A stretch of 5,253 nucleotides of DNA from DATEMK01 sp035275625 (lineage in GTDB: Bacteria > Bacteroidota > Bacteroidia > AKYH767-A > OLB10). The translations under genes were made by a program, and so were the position numbers. Shown here one piece after another: positions 1-5,253 of this stretch. Where the stretch lies: assembly GCA_035275625.1 (NCBI GenBank), contig DATEMK010000576.1, positions 1 through 5,253 of the forward strand. Reading direction: 5' to 3'. Each line of letters starts with the position of its first letter. The first letter of the stretch is position 1. The notes beneath the pieces were generated by a model. That model ran no database searches. It was not told where the DNA came from and saw only the letters and a list, made by a program, of their open reading frames with translations.

Positions 1-2
1 AA

Positions 3-341
3 ATTGTCAGGCAAACAAAAATACAGGGTGTTATTGCCACTAATACCAGCATTACCCGTGAGGGATTAAGAACTGAAAAAGCAGCAGTTGCAGCAGCAGG
101 CGCAGGAGGATTAAGCGGAGTGCCAATAAAAGCCCGTTCAACAGCAGTAATAAAATATATTGCTGAAAAATCAAATAAAGAATTTGTGATAATCGGGGCA
201 GGGGGAATTCATGCTCCGGGAGACGCAACTGAAAAATTAAATGCAGGGGCCGATCTTATCCAGCTTTATACCGGCTTTATTTATGAAGGGCCCGGGTTAA
301 TAAAGAGAATTAATAAAGCCTTAATTAAAAATAAAAAGTAA
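3..341 (+). CDS. pyrD: Dihydroorotate dehydrogenase (quinone), C-terminal part
   Basis: This is the last 112 residues of PyrD, which oxidises dihydroorotate to orotate in de novo pyrimidine synthesis, using FMN and passing electrons to membrane quinone. The open frame runs in from the left edge; a GTG at 120 is internal, not a start. Visible in order are the substrate-loop motif ATNTS (residues 12-16 of the fragment, with the conserved Asn), GGLSG (35-39) and GAGGI (65-69), which contact the FMN phosphate in this family, and LYTGFIYEGP (88-97) followed by a short basic tail. The pattern follows class 2 (E. coli-type) enzymes rather than class 1B, from memory of the family. Full-length enzymes have about 340 residues, so roughly two thirds lies upstream. 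The gene ends in TAA, and no clear terminator hairpin follows. Sure of the family; the class 2 assignment is slightly less certain because the N-terminal membrane helix is outside the window. Confidence 0.95.
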   Translation: MVRQTKIQGVIATNTSITREGLRTEKAAVAAAGAGGLSGVPIKARSTAVIKYIAEKSNKEFVIIGAGGIHAPGDATEKLNAGADLIQLYTGFIYEGPGLIKRINKALIKNKK

Positions 342-489
342 GATGCTGGTTAATTTCTGACAATATCCGTTTTGAAATTTTTCTCCCTGGTATTAATTTA
401 TTGTTAAGTTCTTCATTAAAGTTTTTTTAAAGGAAACATTTTTACGTTTTAATCGTTACCTGATAATAATCAAATTCATAATAACTTAA

Positions 490-521
490 TTGAAATATTC
501 GTTATCCTTAGCTTACCTTTG
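490..521 (+). promoter_or_regulatory. Bacteroidota-type promoter for the lipoprotein gene
   Basis: TACCTTTG at 514-521 matches the Bacteroidota -7 consensus TAnnTTTG exactly. A TTG at 490-492 lies 21 bp upstream, within the usual spacing for the -33 element (TTG/TTTG). Transcription would begin near 526-530, leaving a leader of about 30 nt before the ATG at 559. This placement also argues against translation from the TTG at 538. It is a consensus match only. Confidence 0.6.
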
Positions 522-558
522 TTAATTATTAATCATATTGAAAATAAAAAATAATCCG

Positions 559-1515
559 ATGAAAACACAAAAATTGTTCTTACTCATTTGCGGCATGATC
601 GCAATGTTCACTGTTTCTTCCTGTAAAAAAGAGAAAGAAGAAGTGCCGGCACCACCTCAACTCGATGAGCAAACCAAACAATTCAACGAAGACTCCAATA
701 ATTATAAAACAGAATCGGATGAAACCGATAATGATATAAATAACGCCCTGGAAGAAATTCCTTCATTTGGCAGGGGAGCGGCTATTCCAAGTATCTTATC
801 AAGCCCGTTATGCGGGGTTACTATTGATTCTTCGCAAATTGCACAAAAAATTCTTTTTTTCAATTTTGACGGCATTACACCTTGTTTCAGTCCTTCCCGC
901 ACCAGGTCAGGGCAAATAAAAGTTCAGCTTACAACAGGTAATTTATGGAGTGATGCCGGTTCAGTTCTTACGATAACCTATAATGATTTTAAAGTAACCC
1001 GCATGAGTGACGATGCGTCTGTAAAATTTAACGGTGTGAAAACCCGTAAGAATATTAACGGTAATAATTGGCTGGGCTTTCTTTTAGGGACTTCAACGCT
1101 CAAATACCAGGACCGCGCTTTTAACATTGCAGTAACTTTTGACAATGCAAATGCAACATGGAGTGTGGCTCATATAACTGAATGGAGCTATGCGCCCGCT
1201 ACTCAGAATATAACTTTTACTGCAATCGGAGATACTTCACTTAATGGTTTCAGCCAGGTGAGCGCATGGGGAATAAACCGTTTCGGTCAGAATTTTACTA
1301 CCTACTATAACACTACAATTCTCTCTAACACATATTGCGGATTATGGCGGCCAAATTCAGGTGAACTGGTGCATCATGTAAATAATTCCGATTTCACACT
1401 GACACTTGGCGTGGATCAAACTGGAAACGCAACTACTTTAGATTGCGCATATGGTTATAAAGTAGCCTGGACAACCACTAATGGAGTTGCCGGGAGTGTA
1501 ATACTGAGCTATTAA
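559..1515 (+). CDS. Secreted lipoprotein of unknown function
   Basis: The 318-residue product starts with a lipoprotein signal peptide: Lys at 2 and 5, a hydrophobic core (6-17), and a lipobox VSSC with Cys22 as the lipidated residue. The mature end (KKEKEE, 23-28) is charged, somewhat like the lipoprotein export signals that carry Bacteroidota lipoproteins to the cell surface, so an outer-membrane and possibly surface location is inferred. An acidic, probably disordered linker (34-66) leads to a beta-rich body. Marked motifs are CGVTID (85-90), FNFDGITPC (101-109), SRTRSGQI (113-120) and AGSVLTITYNDFKV (133-146); then GINRFGQNFT (238-247), CGLWRPNSG (260-268) and LDCAYGYKVAW (294-304). Cysteines 85/109 and 260/296 could form two disulfides. 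This order resembles a recurring family of uncharacterised Bacteroidota lipoproteins that I recall but cannot name. No enzyme signature is visible. The ATG at 559 is preferred to the TTG at 538 because it puts the signal peptide at the very N terminus. It is probably a single-gene unit convergent with miaA. Confidence 0.85.
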   Translation: MKTQKLFLLICGMIAMFTVSSCKKEKEEVPAPPQLDEQTKQFNEDSNNYKTESDETDNDINNALEEIPSFGRGAAIPSILSSPLCGVTIDSSQIAQKILFFNFDGITPCFSPSRTRSGQIKVQLTTGNLWSDAGSVLTITYNDFKVTRMSDDASVKFNGVKTRKNINGNNWLGFLLGTSTLKYQDRAFNIAVTFDNANATWSVAHITEWSYAPATQNITFTAIGDTSLNGFSQVSAWGINRFGQNFTTYYNTTILSNTYCGLWRPNSGELVHHVNNSDFTLTLGVDQTGNATTLDCAYGYKVAWTTTNGVAGSVILSY

Positions 1516-1543
1516 AAAGCAGATCGTTCAGCTAAAAGCATCT

Positions 1544-2494
1544 TTATTCTTCACACTTTAAGGTTAAATACCGGATTGCCTCTTCGTTTGTTCCCGTTTT
1601 GAACCAAACAATTTCTTTCATTTTGTTGAACCATGTCATTTGCCTCTTGGCATAATTACGGGTGTTTTTTTTGATGAGCCCGATCGCTTCTTCCAATGAA
1701 ATTTTTTCTTCAAAATATTGGATCAATTCTTTATATCCGACTGTTTGTAAAGCATTATAATTTTTATAAGCCAGTAAATTTTTCACTTCGTCCGCTAATC
1801 CGTTTTCAATCATTTGATCAACGCGTGAGTTGATGCGCTCATAAAGCTTTTCTTTATCATCCTGCAAGCCAATCATCACCGCATCAAAATTTCGGTTTGG
1901 TTTTTTTTTCCCAAGAAATGATGAATACTTTTTCCCTGAAGCTATGCAAACTTCAATGGCGCGCATCAGCCGTTGCGGATTTTGCTTATCCACTTTTTGA
2001 TAATATTCGGGATCAAGTTGCTGTAATTGTTTTTGTAAAAATTCAATCCCCTCGTTTCCTGATTTTTCTTTCAGCGATTTTCTTATCTTTTCATCAGCTT
2101 TTGGCAGATCATCCACTCCGTTCAGAACAGCATTTATATATAATCCTGCACCTCCGACCATAATGAGAATGTTATATTTTTCAAATAATTTTTCTAAAAG
2201 GTTTTTGCAATCAGTTTCAAATTGCCCGGCATTATAATCCTGTATTACGGAAAGCGAATTAATAAAATGATGCTTAACTTCTGTTAATTGATGAGATGCC
2301 GGCTTTGCAGTGCCAATATTGAGTTCTTTATAAAATTGCCTTGAATCAGATGAAATAATTTCCGTGGAAAAGTATTTTGCTGTTTCAATGCTTAAATCAG
2401 TTTTTCCGACAGCAGTGGGTCCGGTAATTACAACTAATTTTTTTTTCAAAACAGGATTTTCAAAATCAGTTAGTACAGGTAACAAAAAATACAT
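1544..2494 (-). CDS. miaA: tRNA dimethylallyltransferase
   Basis: MiaA transfers a dimethylallyl group from DMAPP to N6 of A37 in tRNAs that read UNN codons (i6A37), which steadies codon-anticodon pairing. The 316-residue protein is full length. It shows the P-loop GPTAVGKT (25-32), the catalytic-region SSDSRQFY (48-55) followed by LNIGTAKP (58-65), GGAGLYI (114-120), NPQRLMRAIEV (172-182), the tRNA-binding insert with ENGLADEV (230-237), TVGYKEL (251-257) and the C-terminal signature TRNYAKRQMTWF (278-289). The ATG start gives about 19 residues before the beta strand leading to the P-loop, longer than usual; a TTG at 2449 (residue 16, directly before LysLysLys) is an alternative start. The gene lies 48 bp downstream of the pRiA4b ORF-3-like gene, with no obvious promoter between them, so co-transcription is likely. 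Only 28 bp separate its stop from the convergent lipoprotein stop. Confidence 0.97.
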   Translation of the reverse strand: MYFLLPVLTDFENPVLKKKLVVITGPTAVGKTDLSIETAKYFSTEIISSDSRQFYKELNIGTAKPASHQLTEVKHHFINSLSVIQDYNAGQFETDCKNLLEKLFEKYNILIMVGGAGLYINAVLNGVDDLPKADEKIRKSLKEKSGNEGIEFLQKQLQQLDPEYYQKVDKQNPQRLMRAIEVCIASGKKYSSFLGKKKPNRNFDAVMIGLQDDKEKLYERINSRVDQMIENGLADEVKNLLAYKNYNALQTVGYKELIQYFEEKISLEEAIGLIKKNTRNYAKRQMTWFNKMKEIVWFKTGTNEEAIRYLTLKCEE

Positions 2495-2542
2495 TAAAAA
2501 AAATCAGGACTTTAACGTGAAAACAAAACCCCGAAAGCCATT

Positions 2543-3139
2543 TCAAACCTCCTCTTCTGTGGTACCTTCCTCATTTAATCCTTCATCAGTGATTGCATCA
2601 GCTTCATCTTCATCAATCACTTCTTCCCCTTCTTCCTTCACACTGTCTTCCTCCACATAATCATCTAAAAAAGTCGGAACAATTCCTTCTTCAGGGTCCG
2701 TTTCATCTTTATAAGGAATGATTATACCCCGTTGCTTGGGAGCATCATTATTGGTTTTTACACAAACCGGGTATTTTGTATGGGGGTTTTCACCGGGTAA
2801 AATTCTTACAAGCTCGATAAAAAATGTCCAGTCAGAATTGTAATCAGATTCATAATAAATTTTCTGATGAGGGTCTTCTATCCAGTCCTGCAGGCACGCA
2901 TTTTTCATCAAAACACATTTGACGCCATTACGGGAGGGCCTTTCAGTAAGAGAAATTTCCTGCCCCTTTATCCAGTTATCATTGCTCATATAAAATGAAG
3001 CGGGTTCCTTAGCATCAAAACCTATTGAAGCCTGTATTGCAAAATGGAAATCTTCAAAAGTCTGTTCTGACTTGATTTCTATTTCCCTGTAAATTTCTTC
3101 GTAGTCTTCAAACGCAACCCTGAAACGGTAAACTGCCAT
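2543..3139 (-). CDS. pRiA4b ORF-3-like protein with acidic C-terminal tail
   Basis: The 198-residue protein begins MAVYRFRVAFEDYEEIYREIEI and continues with QTFEDFHFAIQASIGFD (26-42), ASFYMSND (47-54), a stretch ending near KIYYESDYNSDWTFFIELVRILP (93-115) and KYPVCVKTNNDAPKQRG (122-138). This looks like the plasmid pRiA4b ORF-3 family (also labelled IS1096 passenger TnpR-like), whose biochemical role is not established. The transposon-derived name is historical and no transposase or inverted repeats are seen here. Residues 146-198 form a tail with 25 Asp/Glu among 53 residues and a single Lys, probably disordered. The ATG at 3139 is chosen over a TTG at 3169 because the family domain begins at that Met and the TTG lies inside the predicted promoter box. 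It is probably the first gene of a two-gene unit with miaA. There is no predicted signal peptide or membrane segment, so a cytoplasmic location is inferred. Confidence 0.8.
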   Translation of the reverse strand: MAVYRFRVAFEDYEEIYREIEIKSEQTFEDFHFAIQASIGFDAKEPASFYMSNDNWIKGQEISLTERPSRNGVKCVLMKNACLQDWIEDPHQKIYYESDYNSDWTFFIELVRILPGENPHTKYPVCVKTNNDAPKQRGIIIPYKDETDPEEGIVPTFLDDYVEEDSVKEEGEEVIDEDEADAITDEGLNEEGTTEEEV

Positions 3140-3166
3140 ATATTTCCAGCTTTTTATTTTCCATAA

Positions 3167-3194
3167 CAAAAGTAATCATTTCACCTAAATCAAA
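3167..3194 (-). promoter_or_regulatory. Probable Bacteroidota-type promoter for the pRiA4b-like gene and miaA
   Basis: On the minus strand, TACTTTTG (3174-3167) matches the TAnnTTTG -7 box, and a TTTG (3194-3191) lies 16 bp upstream as a possible -33 element. That spacing is slightly short for the usual 17-23 bp. The transcript would start near 3160, about 20 nt before the ATG at 3139. It would make the two downstream genes partly independent of cca. Confidence 0.5.
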
Positions 3195-3243
3195 AAAAAT
3201 TGAAATTGTTTTTTATGCTGTCCGGCTGATCATTGCTCATAAT

Positions 3244-3259
3244 CTTTTTTGCAAAAAAG
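3244..3259. repeat. Perfect 16-bp palindrome after cca
   Basis: CTTTTTTGCAAAAAAG reads the same on both strands. It begins 6 bp beyond the cca stop codon in the cca direction. It could fold as a short AT-rich hairpin in the cca transcript (TTGCAA or a smaller loop) and act as a weak terminator, but no T-run follows it. Alternatively it may be a symmetric protein site or chance in AT-rich DNA. Confidence 0.45.
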
Positions 3260-3265
3260 CAATGT

Positions 3266-4687
3266 TTATTTTAGTTTTAGTTTATCAGTTTCAAGCCCCA
3301 GCTTTTTTGCTTCCCGGACCATAAAATTAAAAGCTTCCGTGTAATCATTTTGTATTTCTCCTTCTAAAATGGCTTCACGAATTGCATTTTTAAGCATACC
3401 AACTTCACGTCCCGGCTGGAGATTAAAAGTTTTCATGATTACTTCCCCTGTGACCGGGGGTTGCCAGTTTCGCATCCGGTCTTTTTCTTCTACTTCAACC
3501 AGCTTTTGTTTAACGGTTTCAAAATTTTTTAAATACCGTTTAACTTTTTCTTCATTCTTGGAGGTAATATCTGCCTGGCAAAGCAGCATGAGATCATCCA
3601 CATCATCGCCTGCCTCAAATAATAATCTCCTGATGGCAGAATCCGTAACGATTTTCTGTGCAAGAACAATAGGACGAAGATGCAGGAGGACGAGTTTCTG
3701 CACGTATTTCATTTTTTCATTCAGCGGCAGCTTTAACTGCTTAAAAATAACAGGCACCATTCGCGCACCTTTATCTTCATGGCCATGAAAGGTCCAGCCA
3801 TGATCCGGTTCATAACGCTGTGTAACAGGCTTTGCAATGTCATGCAAAATAGCTGCCCAGCGAAGCCACAGATCCCCGGTCACTTGCGAAATATTGTCGA
3901 GGACTTTTAATGTATGATAAAAATTATCTTTATGTGACTGCCCGTTCACTTTTTTTACGCCCTGCAAAGCTGCCATTTGTGGAAAAATAATAGGGAGTAA
4001 TTCAGAATCGAATAAAAGCTTAAATCCAACGGATGGGACGGGGGAAAGGATGATTTTATTCAGTTCTTCACTCACCCGTTCCATTGAAATTATTTTTATC
4101 CGTTCACGGTTGTTTTTAATTGCATCAAAAGACGCTTTGTCAATGGTAAATCCTAACTGTGCTGCGAACCGGATGGCGCGCATCATACGCAATGGATCAT
4201 CGGAATAAGTGATAACCGGGTCAAGCGGAGTACGGATTATTTTTTTTTGAAGATCGTCCAGCCCGTTGAACGGATCAATCAATTCTCCGAAATGTTTTGC
4301 CGAGAGATTTAATGCAAGTGCATTTACGGTAAAATCTCTTCGCTTCTGGTCATCCTCCAAAGTGCCCGTTTCGACAATCGGTTTCCGGGAATGTTCACGA
4401 TAGGACTCCTTTCGGGAACCTACAAATTCAATTTGATAATCTTCAAATTGCAGCATAGCCGTTCCAAAATTTTTAAAAACACTCACTTTCGTATCGTTGC
4501 CTATTATAGCGGCAACTTTTTTTGCAATTTCAATTCCATCACCTATCACCACTACATCTATGTCTTTACACGCACGTTTCAAAAAAAGATCGCGGACAAA
4601 TCCACCGATAGCATAAGACTGCAAATTTTCTTTTTCACAGACACCGGAAATTATATTAAAAACAGGATGGGTAAGATGCTTTTTCAT
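3266..4687 (-). CDS. cca: CCA tRNA nucleotidyltransferase with HD domain
   Basis: This 473-residue enzyme adds or repairs the 3'-terminal CCA of tRNAs from CTP and ATP without a nucleic acid template. It is a class II nucleotidyltransferase. It has the GGFVRD turn (28-33), the metal-binding pair Asp42/Asp44 in DIDVVV, RRDFTVNALA (116-125), and SDDPLRMMRAIRFAAQLGF (162-180), which carries the base-selecting Asp/Arg region. After the neck comes an HD phosphohydrolase domain: His258 in FYHTLK, His282-Asp283 in LHDIAKP, His301/His303 in FHGHED and His336 in LLHLRP. It therefore appears to keep its metal ligands and may have phosphatase or phosphodiesterase activity, as known for some HD-containing Cca proteins. 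The C-terminal part has PVTGEVIM (411-418) followed by the usual helical tail. ATG at 4687 gives a family-typical N terminus, and no Shine-Dalgarno is seen. It follows tsaC by 194 bp. A separate poly(A)-polymerase-like role is the only realistic alternative and is less likely. Confidence 0.94.
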   Translation of the reverse strand: MKKHLTHPVFNIISGVCEKENLQSYAIGGFVRDLFLKRACKDIDVVVIGDGIEIAKKVAAIIGNDTKVSVFKNFGTAMLQFEDYQIEFVGSRKESYREHSRKPIVETGTLEDDQKRRDFTVNALALNLSAKHFGELIDPFNGLDDLQKKIIRTPLDPVITYSDDPLRMMRAIRFAAQLGFTIDKASFDAIKNNRERIKIISMERVSEELNKIILSPVPSVGFKLLFDSELLPIIFPQMAALQGVKKVNGQSHKDNFYHTLKVLDNISQVTGDLWLRWAAILHDIAKPVTQRYEPDHGWTFHGHEDKGARMVPVIFKQLKLPLNEKMKYVQKLVLLHLRPIVLAQKIVTDSAIRRLLFEAGDDVDDLMLLCQADITSKNEEKVKRYLKNFETVKQKLVEVEEKDRMRNWQPPVTGEVIMKTFNLQPGREVGMLKNAIREAILEGEIQNDYTEAFNFMVREAKKLGLETDKLKLK

Positions 4688-4746
4688 CAGAGTTCGGATA
4701 AATAAAAAAAATAATCGTTAATCTTCAGAGGTTGTTTAAATTTTTG

Positions 4747-4754
4747 CAAATATA
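4747..4754 (-). promoter_or_regulatory. Possible -7 box upstream of cca
   Basis: On the minus strand TATATTTG fits the Bacteroidota TAnnTTTG -7 consensus and lies about 60 bp before the cca ATG. No TTG/TTTG is found at the right distance upstream, where the repeat element sits instead. The assignment is therefore tentative. Confidence 0.3.
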
Positions 4755-4770
4755 TTATTACGGGTTTATC

Positions 4771-4821
4771 TCCCGCAGATTTCGCAGAAAACGCAGATAA
4801 AAATCAGCGTAACCTGCGGGA
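4771..4821. repeat. CGCAGA repeat element with nested inverted repeats
   Basis: Three direct copies of CGCAGA start at 4775, 4783 and 4792. The outer arms TCCCGCAG (4771-4778) and CTGCGGGA (4814-4821) are perfect 8-bp inverted repeats. Inside them ACGCAGAT (4791-4798) and ATCAGCGT (4803-4810) are inverted with one mismatch around an AAAA loop. The element is more GC-rich than its surroundings. It resembles short dispersed intergenic repeats with CGCAGATTTCGCAGA-like cores that I recall from Bacteroidota genomes, but copy number cannot be judged from one window. Transcribed, it could form a long hairpin between tsaC and cca. It lacks a following T-run, so it is not a classical terminator. Confidence 0.75.
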
Positions 4822-4881
4822 AATTCCTCTTGTACATTCATCTTCAGTAAAATTTAAACTGCAACTCAATATATAATCTGA

Positions 4882-5253
4882 TTACTTCCTTAAAAATTTA
4901 ATCACACCATTTGTTTCAATTTTGATAATGGTGGAAGGCTTGCCTGTTTTATTTTTTTCGTGAAACAAATTTACCACATAATCAACTTGCGACAAAATAT
5001 TTTCACTGATGTCAGCGAAAGACAGAGGGGCATCTTCCCCGCTGATGTTGGCAGATGTTGAAACAATTGGTCTTCCAAACCTTCGCAACAGTTCTATGCA
5101 AAAATCATTTTTCACAACCCGGATGGCAACTGTACCATCAGCACTGATAATGTTTTTTGCAAAATTAACAGCCCCCGGGTAAACAATAGTCAGCGGCTTT
5201 TCGCTGTACTCGATCAAATCCCACGCCTGTGCAGGAACTTCTTTTACATATTT
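4882..5253 (-). CDS. tsaC: Threonylcarbamoyl-AMP synthase (Sua5/YciO/YrdC family), C-terminal part
   Basis: The open frame enters from the right edge and gives 123 residues, beginning KYVKEVPAQAWDLIEYSEKP. TsaC/Sua5 makes threonylcarbamoyl-AMP from threonine, bicarbonate and ATP, the first step of t6A37 formation in ANN-decoding tRNAs. Family features are LTIVYPGA (21-28), DGTVAIRV (39-46), FGRPIVSTSANISG (59-72, holding the conserved Ser-x-Asn, S67 and N69), the acidic DISENILSQVDYVV (81-94) and GKPSTIIKI (104-112) before the end at LRK. Typical members have about 185-205 residues (TsaC) or more than 330 (Sua5 with an extra C-terminal domain). The ending here shows the short, TsaC-like form. 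About 65-80 N-terminal residues, including the Lys-x-Arg substrate motif, are outside the window. A TTG at 5217 is internal and not the start. A YciO-type paralogue of uncertain activity is the main alternative. Confidence 0.92.
   Translation of the reverse strand, partial: KYVKEVPAQAWDLIEYSEKPLTIVYPGAVNFAKNIISADGTVAIRVVKNDFCIELLRRFGRPIVSTSANISGEDAPLSFADISENILSQVDYVVNLFHEKNKTGKPSTIIKIETNGVIKFLRK

Noticed and set aside
342..489. Terminator or small gene after pyrD
   Set aside because: The stretch is AT-rich with T-runs, but I could find no stable stem and no plausible short reading frame.
538..558. TTG start giving seven extra residues to the lipoprotein
   Set aside because: It would put MKIKNNP ahead of a complete signal peptide. 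The ATG at 559 gives a standard lipoprotein signal and sits at a sensible distance from the promoter.
1516..1543. Bidirectional terminator between the convergent lipoprotein and miaA genes
   Set aside because: The 28-bp gap holds only short AGC/GCT complementarity and no convincing stem followed by a T-run.
2364..2660. Plus-strand frame with a Ser/Pro-rich end
   Set aside because: It is antisense to miaA and to the acidic tail of the neighbouring gene; the Ser-rich run is simply the complement of Asp/Glu codons.
2543..3139. Transposon or plasmid remnant suggested by the family name
   Set aside because: No transposase, terminal inverted repeats or target duplications are visible, and the gene sits among housekeeping genes in matching base composition.
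3140..3169. TTG start giving ten extra residues to the pRiA4b-like protein
   Set aside because: The TTG overlaps the predicted -7 box, and the family-like domain begins at the ATG at 3139.
3369..3788. Plus-strand frame of 139 codons inside cca
   Set aside because: It is antisense to a well-conserved gene, and its Ser/Phe/Arg-rich composition is typical of a shadow frame.
4775..4797. CRISPR-like array from the repeated CGCAGA
   Set aside because: The unit is only 6 bp at 8-9 bp spacing, far too short for CRISPR repeats and spacers, and no cas gene is present.

Overview
The window looks like chromosomal DNA of a member of the Bacteroidota, probably the Sphingobacteriia/Chitinophagia side. The pointers are low GC, A-rich translation starts without Shine-Dalgarno sequences, promoter-like TAnnTTTG boxes, a Cys lipoprotein whose mature end is rich in Lys/Glu, and housekeeping proteins of Bacteroidota type. 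This placement is inferred from sequence style and has not been tested by a search.

Layout. Bases 3-341 (+) are the 3' third of pyrD (quinone-type dihydroorotate dehydrogenase). After an AT-rich gap with a good Bacteroidota-type promoter at 490-521, bases 559-1515 (+) encode a secreted lipoprotein of unknown function. It converges tail-to-tail on a minus-strand block that fills the rest of the window. In order of transcription that block is: the 3' part of a Sua5/YrdC/TsaC gene (5253-4882), a CCA tRNA nucleotidyltransferase with an HD domain (4687-3266), a pRiA4b ORF-3-like protein with a strongly acidic tail (3139-2543), and miaA (2494-1544).

How the genes work together. Three of the four minus-strand genes act on tRNA. 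TsaC starts t6A37 synthesis on ANN-decoding tRNAs, MiaA starts i6A37 synthesis on UNN-decoding tRNAs, and Cca builds or repairs the 3' CCA end. The pRiA4b ORF-3-like gene sits inside this group, 48 bp upstream of miaA and apparently behind its own promoter, so it is probably co-transcribed with miaA. Its function is unknown. PyrD (pyrimidine synthesis) and the lipoprotein have no evident link to the tRNA genes.

Non-coding structure. The 194-bp gap between tsaC and cca holds a compact element at 4771-4821 with three direct CGCAGA copies and two nested inverted repeats. It resembles dispersed repeats of Bacteroidota genomes. A perfect 16-bp AT-rich palindrome lies just after cca. I see no tRNA, rRNA, CRISPR array, insertion sequence or attachment site. 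Most of the window is ordinary housekeeping sequence. I found no convincing new multi-gene system; the items most worth a second look are the repeat element, the acidic-tailed protein next to miaA, and the uncharacterised lipoprotein.
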